Assembly: GCF_013300825.1 (NCBI RefSeq)
Contig: NZ_JAAIMY010000002.1
Coordinates: 124,001-188,000 of the forward strand
Source of the DNA: Blautia wexlerae
Lineage (GTDB): Bacteria; Bacillota; Clostridia; Lachnospirales; Lachnospiraceae
Direction: 5' to 3'
Length of the DNA stretch: 64,000 bases
Shown: in pieces, positions 35,320-44,814 of the stretch
How positions within the stretch are numbered: the first letter of the stretch is position 1
Layout: each line of letters opens with the position of its first letter
Notes under the pieces: generated by a model
What the model was told of the DNA's origin: nothing
Seen by the model: only the letters and a program-made list of their open reading frames with translations
Databases searched by the model: none
Translations under genes and position numbers: made by a program

Positions 35320-36639
35320 ATGAAGAAAATTGTTAAATTCGGAGGAAGTTCTCTGGCAAATGCAGAGCAGTTTCAGAAAGTAGGGGAGATCATCAGAAGT
35401 GATGAGAGCAGACGTTATGTGGTTCCGTCCGCTCCCGGAAAGAGATTTGACGGAGATACAAAGGTTACAGATTTACTTTATAAATGTTATAATACTGCAG
35501 TTGAAGGGGAAGATTTCATCCCGATTCTGCAGGAGATCAAGGGAAGATATTATGAGATCATCCGCGGACTGAACCTTGATCTTTCTCTGGAAGACGAATT
35601 TGTTCAGATCGAAGCTGATTTCAAGGCACAGGCAGGCACAGACTATGCAGCATCCAGAGGAGAATTTCTCAATGGTAAGGTGATGGCAGCATATCTGGGT
35701 TATGAATTTGTTGATGCAGCAGATGTGATCCGTTTTGATAAGAACGGAAATCTGGATGCCGAGAAGACAGACAGACTTCTGTCCAAAAAGCTGGCAAAAT
35801 GTGAACATGCCGTTATCCCTGGATTTTATGGCGCTGGTGAAGATGGAAAAGTTAAAACTTTCTCCAGAGGCGGTTCTGATGTAACCGGTTCTCTTGTGGC
35901 AAAGGCTATCAAGGCAGACCTCTATGAAAACTGGACAGATGTTTCCGGTTTCCTGGTAACAGACCCACGTATTGTTAAAAATCCGGAAGTGATCGAGAGC
36001 ATTACCTACAGAGAACTCAGAGAGCTTTCTTATATGGGTGCAACTGTTCTTCATGAAGATGCGATTTTCCCGGTTCGTAAAGAGGGAATTCCGATCAATA
36101 TCAAAAACACAAACAGACCGGAAGACAAGGGTACTTTTATTGTTGAGAGTACATGCAAGAAACCGAAATTTACAATCACAGGTATTGCAGGTAAGAAGGG
36201 ATTCTGTTCTATCAATATTGAAAAATCCATGATGAACAGTGAGGTTGGTTTCGGACGTAAGGTACTTCAGGTATTCGAAGATCAGGGAATCAGCTTTGAG
36301 CATGTTCCATCAGGAATCGATACGATGACTGTATATGTACATCAGGATGAATTCGAAGAGAAAGAGCAGCAGGTAATCGCAGGAATCCATCGCGCAGTAC
36401 AGCCGGATTTCGTAGAAATGGAATCTGACCTTGCACTGATCGCTGTTGTAGGACGTGGTATGAAATCCACCAGAGGTACAGCAGGAAGAATCTTCTCAGC
36501 ACTTGCCCATGCAAATGTAAATGTGAAGATGATTGACCAGGGTTCCAGTGAGCTGAATATCATTATCGGTGTGGAGAACAGAGATTTTGAGACTGCAGTA
36601 AAGGCTATTTATGATATCTTTGTAATTACTCAGATCTAA
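35320..36639 (+). CDS. lysC: Aspartate kinase
   Basis: 439 residues. It phosphorylates aspartate, the first step to lysine, threonine and methionine. The N-terminal kinase motif KFGGSSLANAEQF, the FSRGGSDVTGSL substrate/nucleotide region and two C-terminal ACT domains (from about residue 280; GKKGFCSINIEK and IAVVGRGMKSTRG) are present, so it should be subject to feedback by an end-product amino acid; which one cannot be read. AGGAG precedes the start. It is a monocistronic unit with its own promoter and terminator. Confidence 0.95.
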   Translation: MKKIVKFGGSSLANAEQFQKVGEIIRSDESRRYVVPSAPGKRFDGDTKVTDLLYKCYNTAVEGEDFIPILQEIKGRYYEIIRGLNLDLSLEDEFVQIEADFKAQAGTDYAASRGEFLNGKVMAAYLGYEFVDAADVIRFDKNGNLDAEKTDRLLSKKLAKCEHAVIPGFYGAGEDGKVKTFSRGGSDVTGSLVAKAIKADLYENWTDVSGFLVTDPRIVKNPEVIESITYRELRELSYMGATVLHEDAIFPVRKEGIPINIKNTNRPEDKGTFIVESTCKKPKFTITGIAGKKGFCSINIEKSMMNSEVGFGRKVLQVFEDQGISFEHVPSGIDTMTVYVHQDEFEEKEQQVIAGIHRAVQPDFVEMESDLALIAVVGRGMKSTRGTAGRIFSALAHANVNVKMIDQGSSELNIIIGVENRDFETAVKAIYDIFVITQI

Positions 36640-36720
36640 TTGAGAATTGCAGGAGCTCCTTCACAGCGGAGCAATTTGTGGATATAATGTTTACCAATTA
36701 TAGGATAAATAAAATAATGG

Positions 36721-36760
36721 GCCGTCAGAAATCAGCATAGAGATTTCTGTCGGCTTTTTA
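36721..36760 (+). terminator. lysC terminator
   Basis: GCCGTCAGAAATC pairs with GATTTCTGTCGGC (one T-T mismatch), followed by TTTTT. The T-run is also the first base run of the next structured repeat. Confidence 0.88.
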
Positions 36761-36892
36761 TGTTATAGGAAATTACTCCGTAATGTTCCTATAACATAAA
36801 AAAGCCCTCCGGGCAGGATCGCACTGCGACGGAGAGGAATTATGTCGCTGAAGCGACCCGTTGTAGGCGGAGAATCCTGCAAGCAGGATTCT
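36755..36892. repeat. Structured multi-hairpin intergenic element (family 2, copy F)
   Basis: Four hairpins in a row. The first is a perfect 17-bp stem TTTTTATGTTATAGGAA / TTCCTATAACATAAAAA with an inner ATTAC/GTAAT. Then come GCCC-TCC-GGGC, GTCGC-TGAA-GCGAC, and a perfect GAATCCTGC-AA-GCAGGATTC. No ORF. A shortened relative is at 45564-45592. It fills most of the 356-bp gap between lysC and the helicase gene. Confidence 0.65.
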
Positions 36893-36910
36893 TTCTTAAA
36901 TTCAGGAGTT

Positions 36911-36940
36911 TTTACATGATGATGAATTCTGTGTTATAAT
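36911..36940 (+). promoter_or_regulatory. Promoter for the helicase gene
   Basis: TTTACA, an 18-nt spacer and TATAAT, about 55 bp before the start. Confidence 0.6.
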
Positions 36941-36995
36941 GAACGGACGATGTGGATAATTATTTGACAGCTATTGTTGCGTGAGGTGTTTTGGT

Positions 36996-39353
36996 ATGGA
37001 TAAGCCGGTGGTTCGTATTTCCGTCAGAAATCTGGTGGAGTTTATATTAAGAAGCGGGGATCTTGACAACCGGGGAGGATCTTCTGACAGAGAAGCAATG
37101 CAGAAGGGCAGCAGACTGCACAAAAAAATACAGGGCAGGATGGGAAGCCATTACAGAGCAGAGGTTTCTCTTAAATATAAAACAGAATATGAAGATGTAA
37201 GTATCCAGGTAGAGGGCAGGGCTGACGGAATCTTCACAGAAGATGGACAGTATTGGATCGATGAGATCAAGGGTGTTTATGCAGATGTCAGTCAGTTGGA
37301 AAAGCCTGTGGAGGTTCACCGTGCACAGGCAATGTGTTATGCCTGGATCTATGCACAGGAGCAAAAACTGGAGAAAATCGGAGTGCAGATGACATATGGG
37401 AATCTGGACACAGAGGAGCTTAAGTTTTTCAGAGAAGAATATACGCTGGAAGAACTCGGACTGTGGTACCAGAATCTTTTGGACAGATATCATAAATGGA
37501 TCGCATACCAGATTGCATGGAAAAAAGAACGGAATGTGTCCATGAGTGATCTGGAGTTCCCTTTTGAATATCGTGAGGGACAGCGAAAAATCGTATCCGG
37601 TGTATATCACACTATATCCACAGAAAGACAGATTTTTATCCAGGCACCTACAGGAGTAGGAAAGACCATGTCCACGATCTTTCCGGCAGTGAGAGCAGTT
37701 GGTGCAGGACTGGGGGAAAATATTTTCTATCTTACAGCAAAGACCATTACCAGGACTGTGGCTGAAGAAGCTTTCTCCATATTAAAGGAGCATGGACTGA
37801 AATTTAAAGTGATCACCATTACTGCGAAAGAAAAGCTGTGCTTCTGCGATAAAACAGAATGCAATCCTGAGAATTGTCTGTGGGCGAGAGGACATCTGGA
37901 CAGAGTGAATGATGCTGTTTTTGAACTGTGGACCACGCAGGACAGCTATGACAGGGATACTCTGCTGGAATATGCGAAGAAATGGCAGGTGTGTCCCTTT
38001 GAAATGTGCCTGGATCTGGCAGTCTGGGTGGACGCTGTGATCTGTGATTATAATTATGTATTTGATCCCAATGTTTATCTGAAAAGATTTTTCGGGGAGG
38101 GTACTTCCGGAGAATATATTTTTCTGATTGACGAAGCCCACAATCTGGTGGACAGGGGAAGGGAAATGTACAGTGCTCATGTGGATAGAGCGGATTTACT
38201 GGAGGCGAAGAGACTGGCCGGGGATTACAGCAAAGGTCTGGTGCGAGCACTGGAAAAAGTGAACAGACAGCTTCGAACTCTGGAAAAGGAGTGTACAGAG
38301 TACGAAATCCTGCCAAATCCCGGAGCAGTTTCTCTGGGAATGCTTCAGGTGATGGGGGAGATGGACAAGCTCCTGGAGGAACTTCATGGAAAGGAACTTC
38401 CGGAGCAGCTGCTGGAATTTTACTTCTGTGTGAGAGATTTCCTGAACATTGATGAACTTCTGGATGAAAATTATGTGGTTTATACAGAAATGGGAGAAGG
38501 GGGAAAGGTGATTCTGCGGCTTTTCTGTGTAAATCCTGCAGCAAATATTCATAGATGTCTGGAAAAGGGAAAAAGTGCGGTGTTCTTTTCTGCGACTCTG
38601 CTTCCAATGGATTATTACCGTGCACTTTTAAGCACCAGAAAGGATGACTATGGGATTTATGTGACTTCTCCTTTCAGGCAGGAGAACAGGTGCATTCTCA
38701 CAGGACGGGATGTGAGCAGCAGGTATACCAGAAGAGGATATGAGGAATATCACAGGATCGCATCTTACATTGCCAGAGCTGTATGGACAAGAAAAGGAAA
38801 TTATATGGTATTCTTTCCTTCTTATAAATTTATGGAAGATGTTCTGGAGGTGTATGAGAATGAGTTTTCAGCGGAATGGGTTCGTTGTATTTCGCAGACA
38901 TCGGGAATGAATGAAAGGGAGAAAGAGGAATTTCTGGAGGAATTTTCTGCATCAGAGGGAACGCTGGTAGGATTTTGCGTGATGGGCGGGATTTTTTCAG
39001 AGGGGATTGATCTGATGGGAGAGAAGCTGATCGGAGCAATCATCATAGGGACTGGTCTTCCTCAGATTGGAACAGAAAGGGAGATCCTCAGGCAGTATTA
39101 TGATAAAAAGGGTGTGAATGGATTTGATTATGCATACAGATATCCGGGGATGAATAAGGTGCTGCAGTCAGCCGGGCGTGTGATCAGAACCCAGGAGGAC
39201 ACAGGGATCATACTTCTGCTGGACGAGAGATTTACAGGAAAAGATTACAAGAATCTGTTTCCTGCTGAATGGTCTGACAGGGGAAACTGTACTTTAAATA
39301 CTGTGGAAGAACAGCTGGGGAGCTTCTGGAACAGAATCAGAGAAAAGAGCTGA
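36996..39353 (+). CDS. DinG/XPD-like superfamily 2 DNA helicase with N-terminal PD-(D/E)XK-like domain
   Basis: 785 residues. Residues about 1-185 look like a RecB/Cas4-type nuclease fold: GRADGIF, then IDEIKG (D...ExK) and HRAQAMCYAWIY (QxxxY). The helicase part follows: Walker A APTGVGKT near 216-223, a four-cysteine iron-sulfur patch (LCFC, C..C, CPFEMC), DEAH in LIDEAHNLV near 381, and motif VI QSAGRVIRTQED. Such proteins unwind DNA 5' to 3' in repair. I chose ATG 36996, 7 nt after GTGAGGTG; the GTG at 36981 is less likely. Monocistronic. Confidence 0.88.
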   Translation: MDKPVVRISVRNLVEFILRSGDLDNRGGSSDREAMQKGSRLHKKIQGRMGSHYRAEVSLKYKTEYEDVSIQVEGRADGIFTEDGQYWIDEIKGVYADVSQLEKPVEVHRAQAMCYAWIYAQEQKLEKIGVQMTYGNLDTEELKFFREEYTLEELGLWYQNLLDRYHKWIAYQIAWKKERNVSMSDLEFPFEYREGQRKIVSGVYHTISTERQIFIQAPTGVGKTMSTIFPAVRAVGAGLGENIFYLTAKTITRTVAEEAFSILKEHGLKFKVITITAKEKLCFCDKTECNPENCLWARGHLDRVNDAVFELWTTQDSYDRDTLLEYAKKWQVCPFEMCLDLAVWVDAVICDYNYVFDPNVYLKRFFGEGTSGEYIFLIDEAHNLVDRGREMYSAHVDRADLLEAKRLAGDYSKGLVRALEKVNRQLRTLEKECTEYEILPNPGAVSLGMLQVMGEMDKLLEELHGKELPEQLLEFYFCVRDFLNIDELLDENYVVYTEMGEGGKVILRLFCVNPAANIHRCLEKGKSAVFFSATLLPMDYYRALLSTRKDDYGIYVTSPFRQENRCILTGRDVSSRYTRRGYEEYHRIASYIARAVWTRKGNYMVFFPSYKFMEDVLEVYENEFSAEWVRCISQTSGMNEREKEEFLEEFSASEGTLVGFCVMGGIFSEGIDLMGEKLIGAIIIGTGLPQIGTEREILRQYYDKKGVNGFDYAYRYPGMNKVLQSAGRVIRTQEDTGIILLLDERFTGKDYKNLFPAEWSDRGNCTLNTVEEQLGSFWNRIREKS

Positions 39354-39400
39354 ACACTGATACTGAGATTCTGGTCTTTGCTGGAAAAAAGATAAAAATC

Positions 39401-39429
39401 TTGCTATCCTGAATAAAACAATATATACT
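39401..39429 (+). promoter_or_regulatory. Promoter for the secreted hydrolase gene
   Basis: TTGCTA, a 17-nt spacer and TATACT, about 50 bp before the start codon. Confidence 0.6.
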
Positions 39430-39478
39430 TTGCTTACTGTGAATGGGATGTGAAAAGAAACCGTAAAAGGAGTTTTGC

Positions 39479-40972
39479 ATGAGAAAAAATAGACAAACAG
39501 TGAAATATTATATTAAAAGTTATATCATAGCCGGAAGTCTGGCCGGAGCCATTTCCATGGCACTGGCTTTGCCGGCTTCTGTTATGGCTGCACAGCAGAG
39601 TCTTGCATCTGTTACCGGGCAGGCACAGATTCAGCCAATGGGAGATGGAAGCGGGAAATATATGATGAAGAGTGACGGATTTTACTGTCTGGATGTGAAC
39701 GGTGCCGGAAGTAACCAGGCAGAGATCCATTATTTTCAGGATTATGAGATAGACGGAACTGTATTTGACGGATATTATTACCATGATGCAGATGGGAAAT
39801 TCAAAGCCTGCAGTCCTCATATGGAGCATCTGAAAGGTGTTGCAGTGTTTGGGGATAAGACAGATGAGGAAGCTGGTACACAGAATGCCCAGGAGGCAGA
39901 GAAATTTGACGGATATTACTTTGTGAACAATCTGGGGCGTCTGTCAGCAGCACCGCAGGTAAGGTATATTGACAATCTGGCAATAGACGGGATTACTCTG
40001 AACGGATATTATTATTTTGATGAAAATGGCAGACTGGTAACAGAACCTGGCATCCATTCGCTTGAAATGGACTGTTATGAGATGAATTTTGACGGGAGCT
40101 ATTATTTTGGCGGTACAAATGGCGCCCTGCTTCAGGAAAGCACAGTGACGGATGATGGTTTTATTGTGGATGATACGGGAAAGATCGTGAATATGGATGA
40201 CCTTGGGATGGACAATCTGAAGCCCCAGCTTGAGAAGATGCTGTCGGGATATCAGGGAACATGGAGCGTTTACGTGAAAGACCTTAATGAAGAAAAGGAA
40301 ATCCTGATCAATGATACTTCCCTTTATTCTGCAAGTCTGATCAAAGCCTTTGTAATGGCAAAGACATATGAGGACATGGAGCAGGTAAAGGCAGATGAGG
40401 CAAAGAAATTAAATACTGCAGATACAAAAACTGTAGATGTAAAATTAAATGACCTGCTGTGGAATATGATCACAGTCAGTGACAATGAATCCTGCAATGA
40501 ACTGGTGAAGCTTCAGACAGATTCCCTTGATTTCAAAAAAGGTGCGGAGGATATTAACAAATATCTGGAAAAAGAGGGCTATACAGAGACAAGTGTGCAG
40601 CACACCCTCCATCCTGCAGCATCCGCACAGGAGAGTCTGGGTGGCAGAAACATGACTTCTGTAAAAGATTGCGGCACTCTGCTTGAAAAAATCTACAAGG
40701 GGGAATGTGTCAGTAAAGAGGCGTCAGAAGAAATGTTAAATCTTCTGTCAAATCAGGAAAACACCTGGAAAATCCCCCAGGGACTTCCGGATGGAATAAA
40801 ATCTGCCAACAAGACCGGCGAGACAGATCAGGATCAGCACGATATCGCAATTGTCTATGGCGAAAAGACAACTTATATCCTATGTGTGATGTCTGAAAAC
40901 TGCCCGGAGAGTACGGCGGTGACGAACATACAGAATATTTCAAAGATTGTATATAATTATTTGAACCTGTAG
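39479..40972 (+). CDS. Secreted class A beta-lactamase-fold serine hydrolase with wall-binding-like repeats
   Basis: 497 residues. Signal peptide at about 1-37 (SLAGAISMALALPASVMAA). Residues about 60-240 hold four or so glucan/choline-binding-like repeats (FDGYYYHDADGKF, FDGYYFVNNLGRL, LNGYYYFDENGRL, FDGSYYFGGTNGAL). Residues about 255-497 form the penicillin-recognising fold: Ser286-x-x-Lys289, the SDN loop at 334-336 and Lys445-Thr-Gly. It could be a beta-lactamase, a D-Ala-D-Ala peptidase or an esterase; no Omega-loop Glu could be placed with confidence. AAAGGAG precedes the start. The repeats suggest attachment to the cell surface. Confidence 0.85.
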   Translation: MRKNRQTVKYYIKSYIIAGSLAGAISMALALPASVMAAQQSLASVTGQAQIQPMGDGSGKYMMKSDGFYCLDVNGAGSNQAEIHYFQDYEIDGTVFDGYYYHDADGKFKACSPHMEHLKGVAVFGDKTDEEAGTQNAQEAEKFDGYYFVNNLGRLSAAPQVRYIDNLAIDGITLNGYYYFDENGRLVTEPGIHSLEMDCYEMNFDGSYYFGGTNGALLQESTVTDDGFIVDDTGKIVNMDDLGMDNLKPQLEKMLSGYQGTWSVYVKDLNEEKEILINDTSLYSASLIKAFVMAKTYEDMEQVKADEAKKLNTADTKTVDVKLNDLLWNMITVSDNESCNELVKLQTDSLDFKKGAEDINKYLEKEGYTETSVQHTLHPAASAQESLGGRNMTSVKDCGTLLEKIYKGECVSKEASEEMLNLLSNQENTWKIPQGLPDGIKSANKTGETDQDQHDIAIVYGEKTTYILCVMSENCPESTAVTNIQNISKIVYNYLNL

Positions 40973-40994
40973 CCGCCAGACCTGCGCGGAATGA

Positions 40995-41023
40995 TTGATT
41001 TTTACAGGAAAATCATGTATAAT
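40995..41023 (+). promoter_or_regulatory. Promoter for the G1P dehydrogenase-ispF-cysS cluster
   Basis: TTGATT, a 17-nt spacer and TATAAT. Repeat copy E lies between this promoter and the first gene and would be in the mRNA leader. Confidence 0.65.
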
Positions 41024-41051
41024 ACCAACGAACTATGCCTATAGAAAAAAG

Positions 41052-41129
41052 TTTAACCGAATCAGGTTGTGAAACAACTATTCAATTATGAGCAGATAGT
41101 CAAACGGATGATTTTATCCGCTTGATTCA
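41052..41129 (-). repeat. Intergenic repeat family 1, copy E (longest copy)
   Basis: About 78 nt. Read on the minus strand it starts GAATCAAGCGGATAAAATCA, shared with copies A and D, and ends CTGATTCGGTTAAA, shared with B, C and H. It is thus the copy that joins both ends. The termini GAATCAAG and CTGATTC are imperfect inverted repeats. Confidence 0.65.
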
Positions 41130-41153
41130 GGAAAGTCAGGAGGAAGAATTTAA

Positions 41154-42428
41154 ATGCGAGTTGATGCGGACGATTTTGCCCGACCTTGCAGCTGCGGCAG
41201 GGAACACCAGATTGCAGTGAAAGAGATTTTGATAGAAGCCGGAGCTGTAGAGAAGCTTGAAGAAGAGATGTCAGAGGGAATGCTCAGAGAGTACATATCC
41301 CCGCTGGTCATCTGCGATACCAATACCTATGCGGCAACAGAGGAACTTATGGAGGATATCTATGACAGGTGCCAGGTACTTGTTCTGGATGCAGAGGGAC
41401 TTCAGGCAGACCGGCATGCAATAAAAATTGTGGAGAACAACATGGAAGAGGATATTGACCTGATCCTTGCAGTAGGAGCAGGCACGATCCATGATATCAG
41501 CCGTTATATTGCACATAATTACAAAGTACCTTTCATTTCAGTGCCTACCGCAGCAAGTGGAGATGGATTTGTAACAACAGTAGCAGCAATGACCCTGGAT
41601 GGAGTAAAGAAGACTGTGCCTTCAGTAGCTCCGATCTGTGTATATGCAGATACAGATATTTTTTCAAAAGCACCACAGCGCCTGACTGCAGCCGGGATTT
41701 CAGATCTGATGGCGAAATACATCTGTCTTGCAGACTGGAAGATCGCGAACCTGGTCACCGGAGAGTATTTTTGCCACGAAACTGTAAAGCTGGAAGAGAA
41801 AGCGTTAAAAACTGTGAAATCTTCGATTCAGGATATTACAGAGGGAGAGGAAGATGAATGCGAACAGCTTATGTATGCATTGATTCTTTCCGGACTTGCA
41901 ATGCAGATGATTGGTAATTCAAGGCCTGCGTCCTGTGCAGAGCACCAGGTCACACATCTGTGGGATATGGAAGTGATCAATGGTCCGCTGGATGCACTTC
42001 ACGGAGAGAAGGTTTCTGTAGCAGCACTTCTTGTACTGGAAGAATACAAGCGTATCGCTGCAGCCATCACACAGGGAAGATGTCACGCAAAACCCTATGA
42101 GAATGAAGATGAGGAACTTCTGAAAGAAACTTTTGGAAAAAAAGGACTTCTGGAAGAAATAAGAAAAGAAAACGAGCCGGAATTGTTAGAAACTATTTCA
42201 CCCCAGCATCTGGAAAAATGCCTGCATGGGATAGAGGAGATTATTGATGAGCTTCCCAGTGAACAGACTATGTTCCGTTTGCTGGAGAAAGCCGGATGCG
42301 CGAAAACTGTTTATGATATCGGACTTGATGAAGCGGCTGTTTTGCCAAGCCTCAGACTTGCTCCTTATACAAGGAGACGGTTAAGCTTATTGAGAATCAG
42401 CAAGATGCTGGATATAAGAGGAGAATGA
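41154..42428 (+). CDS. AraM/EgsA-type sn-glycerol-1-phosphate dehydrogenase
   Basis: 424 residues of the iron-alcohol-dehydrogenase fold. AraM-type enzymes reduce dihydroxyacetone phosphate to glycerol-1-phosphate, the enantiomer used in archaeal lipids and in a few bacterial glycolipids. NAD-binding segments [18 protein letters not shown] and [11 protein letters not shown] are present, as are the metal ligands: Asp in AGISDLMAK, His in [11 protein letters not shown] and His in DALHGEKV. An unusual N-terminus has CSCGREH, seen in many Clostridia AraM homologues. Its stop overlaps the ispF region; it is co-transcribed with ispF. Confidence 0.88.
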   Translation: MRVDADDFARPCSCGREHQIAVKEILIEAGAVEKLEEEMSEGMLREYISPLVICDTNTYAATEELMEDIYDRCQVLVLDAEGLQADRHAIKIVENNMEEDIDLILAVGAGTIHDISRYIAHNYKVPFISVPTAASGDGFVTTVAAMTLDGVKKTVPSVAPICVYADTDIFSKAPQRLTAAGISDLMAKYICLADWKIANLVTGEYFCHETVKLEEKALKTVKSSIQDITEGEEDECEQLMYALILSGLAMQMIGNSRPASCAEHQVTHLWDMEVINGPLDALHGEKVSVAALLVLEEYKRIAAAITQGRCHAKPYENEDEELLKETFGKKGLLEEIRKENEPELLETISPQHLEKCLHGIEEIIDELPSEQTMFRLLEKAGCAKTVYDIGLDEAAVLPSLRLAPYTRRRLSLLRISKMLDIRGE

Positions 42429-42430
42429 TT

Positions 42431-42913
42431 ATGCGTGTTGGAATGGGATATGATGTACACAGGCTGACCGAAGGCAGAGATCTGATCCTGGGTGGTGTGA
42501 AGATAGACTGGGAAAAAGGTCTCCTGGGACATTCAGATGCAGATGTACTGATCCATGCAGTTATGGATGCACTTCTGGGAGCTGCTGCACTGGGCGATAT
42601 CGGAAAACATTTTCCGGATACAGACCCTGCATATAAAGGAATTTCCAGTATTCTGCTGCTGGAGCATGTGACGAAGCTTTTGAGAGAGCACCATTATGAA
42701 ATCGGAAATATAGATGCAACGATCATTGCACAGAAACCAAAGATGGCACCTCATATTCCACAGATGAGAGCCAATATGGCGAAAGCAATGGGAATCAATG
42801 AGTCTCAGCTGAACATTAAGGCTACTACAGAGGAGAAACTGGGATTTACGGGAAGAGAAGAAGGAATTGCATCTCAGGCGATCTGTCTTCTTAATGAAAG
42901 AAAAGAGAGTTAA
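42431..42913 (+). CDS. ispF: 2-C-methyl-D-erythritol 2,4-cyclodiphosphate synthase
   Basis: 160 residues. IspF closes the cyclodiphosphate in the MEP isoprenoid pathway, as a trimer with zinc. Motifs: MGYDVHRL (metal Asp8 and His10 by local count DVH), [33 protein letters not shown] and [18 protein letters not shown] chose ATG 42431, which has GAGGAG 7 nt upstream; an ATG at 42425 overlaps the previous stop and lies too close to the ribosome site. It continues the operon into cysS (27-bp gap). Confidence 0.95.
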   Translation: MRVGMGYDVHRLTEGRDLILGGVKIDWEKGLLGHSDADVLIHAVMDALLGAAALGDIGKHFPDTDPAYKGISSILLLEHVTKLLREHHYEIGNIDATIIAQKPKMAPHIPQMRANMAKAMGINESQLNIKATTEEKLGFTGREEGIASQAICLLNERKES

Positions 42914-42940
42914 TGATAGAGAAAACTGGAGGAATAAAAC

Positions 42941-44350
42941 ATGAAACTTTTTAACACACTGACACGTAGAAAAGAAGAATTCGTACCTCTTGAAGAGGGA
43001 AAAGTTCGTATGTATGTCTGCGGTCCGACTGTATACAACCTGATCCATATCGGAAATGCACGTCCGATGATCATCTTCGATACCGTACGCCGATATATGG
43101 AATACAAAGGATATGAAGTAAACTATGTTTCCAATTTTACAGACGTAGATGACAAGATCATCAAGAAAGCAATCGAAGAGGGCGTAAGCGCACAGGAAAT
43201 TTCCGAGCGTTATATTGCAGAGTGTAAGAAAGATATGGATGGCATGAATGTAAAACCTGCCACAATCAATCCACAGGCAACACAGGAAATCGACGGAATG
43301 ATCAGCATGATCCAGACTCTGGTTGATAAGGGGTATGCTTATCCGGCAGCAGACGGTACTGTTTATTTCAGGGTTAAGAAGTTCAAAGAATATGGCAAAC
43401 TTTCGCATAAGAACCTGGATGATCTGCAATCCGGCTTCCGTTCTCTGCAGGTATCCGGTGAAGACCAGAAAGAAGATCCACTGGATTTTGTTCTCTGGAA
43501 ACCGAAGAAAGAGGGAGAACCATCCTGGCCTTCACCATGGTGTGACGGACGTCCGGGATGGCATATTGAGTGTTCTGTTATGGCGAAAAAATACCTTGGT
43601 GATGAGATTGATATCCATGCAGGCGGAGAAGACCTGATCTTTCCTCACCATGAGAACGAGATCGCACAGAGTGAATGCTGCAACGACAAAATCTTTGCAA
43701 AATACTGGATGCACAATGCATTCTTAAATATTGATAACAGAAAAATGTCCAAGTCTCTTGGAAACTTCCGTACTGTTCGTGAAATCAGTGAACAGTATGA
43801 CCTGCAGGTGCTTCGTTTCTTCATGCTGAACGCACATTACAGAAGTCCGCTGAATTTCAGCGCAGATCTGATGGAAGCTGCAAAGAATGCATTAGAACGT
43901 ATCACAGATGCAGCAGCAAACTTAAAGGACAGAAAAGCAGCAGCACAGACAGAAACTGCAACAGATGTAGAGAAAGAACTGCTTGCACAGGCACAGGAAT
44001 TCGTAAAGAAATTTGAAGAAGCTATGGATGATGATTTCAACACAGCAGATGCACTGGCAGCAATTTTTGAACTGGTTAAATTTGCAAATACAAATGTATC
44101 AGAGGTAAGTTCCGCAGAATTTGCAGGAGCTCTTCTTGACACAATGGTGAAATTATGCGATGTACTTGGTCTGAAGGCTGTGAAAACAGAAGAAATCCTT
44201 GATAAAGAAATCGAAGACCTAATCGCAGAGCGTCAGGAAGCAAGAAAAGCAAAGAATTTCGCAAGAGCAGATGAGATCAGAGATGAGCTTCTGGCTAAGG
44301 GAATCATCCTTAAGGATACCCGCGAGGGAGTAAAATGGAAACGAGCTTAA
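42941..44350 (+). CDS. cysS: Cysteinyl-tRNA synthetase
   Basis: 469 residues, class I. It charges tRNA-Cys with cysteine. HIGH motif appears as HIGNARPM near residue 37, the zinc ligands include CGP near the N-terminus and the later WHIECSVM, and the KMSKS motif is [11 protein letters not shown] near residue 268. ACTGGAGGAAT precedes the start. The C-terminal codons overlap the mrnC start by 16 bp. The order cysS-mrnC-rlmB-sigH is the conserved Bacillota block (in B. subtilis with the extra gene rae1, which is absent here). Confidence 0.97.
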   Translation: MKLFNTLTRRKEEFVPLEEGKVRMYVCGPTVYNLIHIGNARPMIIFDTVRRYMEYKGYEVNYVSNFTDVDDKIIKKAIEEGVSAQEISERYIAECKKDMDGMNVKPATINPQATQEIDGMISMIQTLVDKGYAYPAADGTVYFRVKKFKEYGKLSHKNLDDLQSGFRSLQVSGEDQKEDPLDFVLWKPKKEGEPSWPSPWCDGRPGWHIECSVMAKKYLGDEIDIHAGGEDLIFPHHENEIAQSECCNDKIFAKYWMHNAFLNIDNRKMSKSLGNFRTVREISEQYDLQVLRFFMLNAHYRSPLNFSADLMEAAKNALERITDAAANLKDRKAAAQTETATDVEKELLAQAQEFVKKFEEAMDDDFNTADALAAIFELVKFANTNVSEVSSAEFAGALLDTMVKLCDVLGLKAVKTEEILDKEIEDLIAERQEARKAKNFARADEIRDELLAKGIILKDTREGVKWKRA

Positions 44351-44814
44351 ATGATATGAGTGAGACAAACGGACTTAATGAAGAGAATTTGAGTAGTTTG
44401 AAAGGCATGCTTCATCAGTTGTTTCATTTGGAAGATAAAGACTTACGAACCTATTCTCCGCTGACATTGGCGTATATCGGAGATGGCGTCTATGAACTGG
44501 TGATCCGCACGATCCTTGTAAAAAAAGGCAATTGTCCGGTAAACCAGCTTCACAGAAAAGCCAGCAGTCTGGTTAAGGCAGGAACCCAGTCTTCCATGAT
44601 GGAAGTGATTGAACCCATGCTCACAGAGGAGGAACACAGCGTTTACAGAAGAGGAAGGAATGCTCATTCTCCTACAATGGCTAAACATGCAACCATGGCA
44701 GACTACCGCAGGGCAACAGGGTTTGAAGCTCTGATGGGCTATTTATATTTAAAAGATGATTTCAGCAGGATCATAGAACTGGTCCGTGCAGGGATTGGAG
44801 AGGATAAGATATGA
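44335..44814 (+). CDS. mrnC: Mini-ribonuclease III
   Basis: 159 residues. MrnC is an RNase III catalytic domain without the double-stranded RNA-binding domain; it trims 23S rRNA ends. The key motif [14 protein letters not shown] near residues 45-58 supplies the acidic metal ligands, and [16 protein letters not shown] is typical of the family. The start lies inside the end of cysS, with GGGAG upstream; a stretch of about 20 residues before the domain may be extra. The stop overlaps the rlmB start (ATGA). Confidence 0.93.
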   Translation: METSLNDMSETNGLNEENLSSLKGMLHQLFHLEDKDLRTYSPLTLAYIGDGVYELVIRTILVKKGNCPVNQLHRKASSLVKAGTQSSMMEVIEPMLTEEEHSVYRRGRNAHSPTMAKHATMADYRRATGFEALMGYLYLKDDFSRIIELVRAGIGEDKI

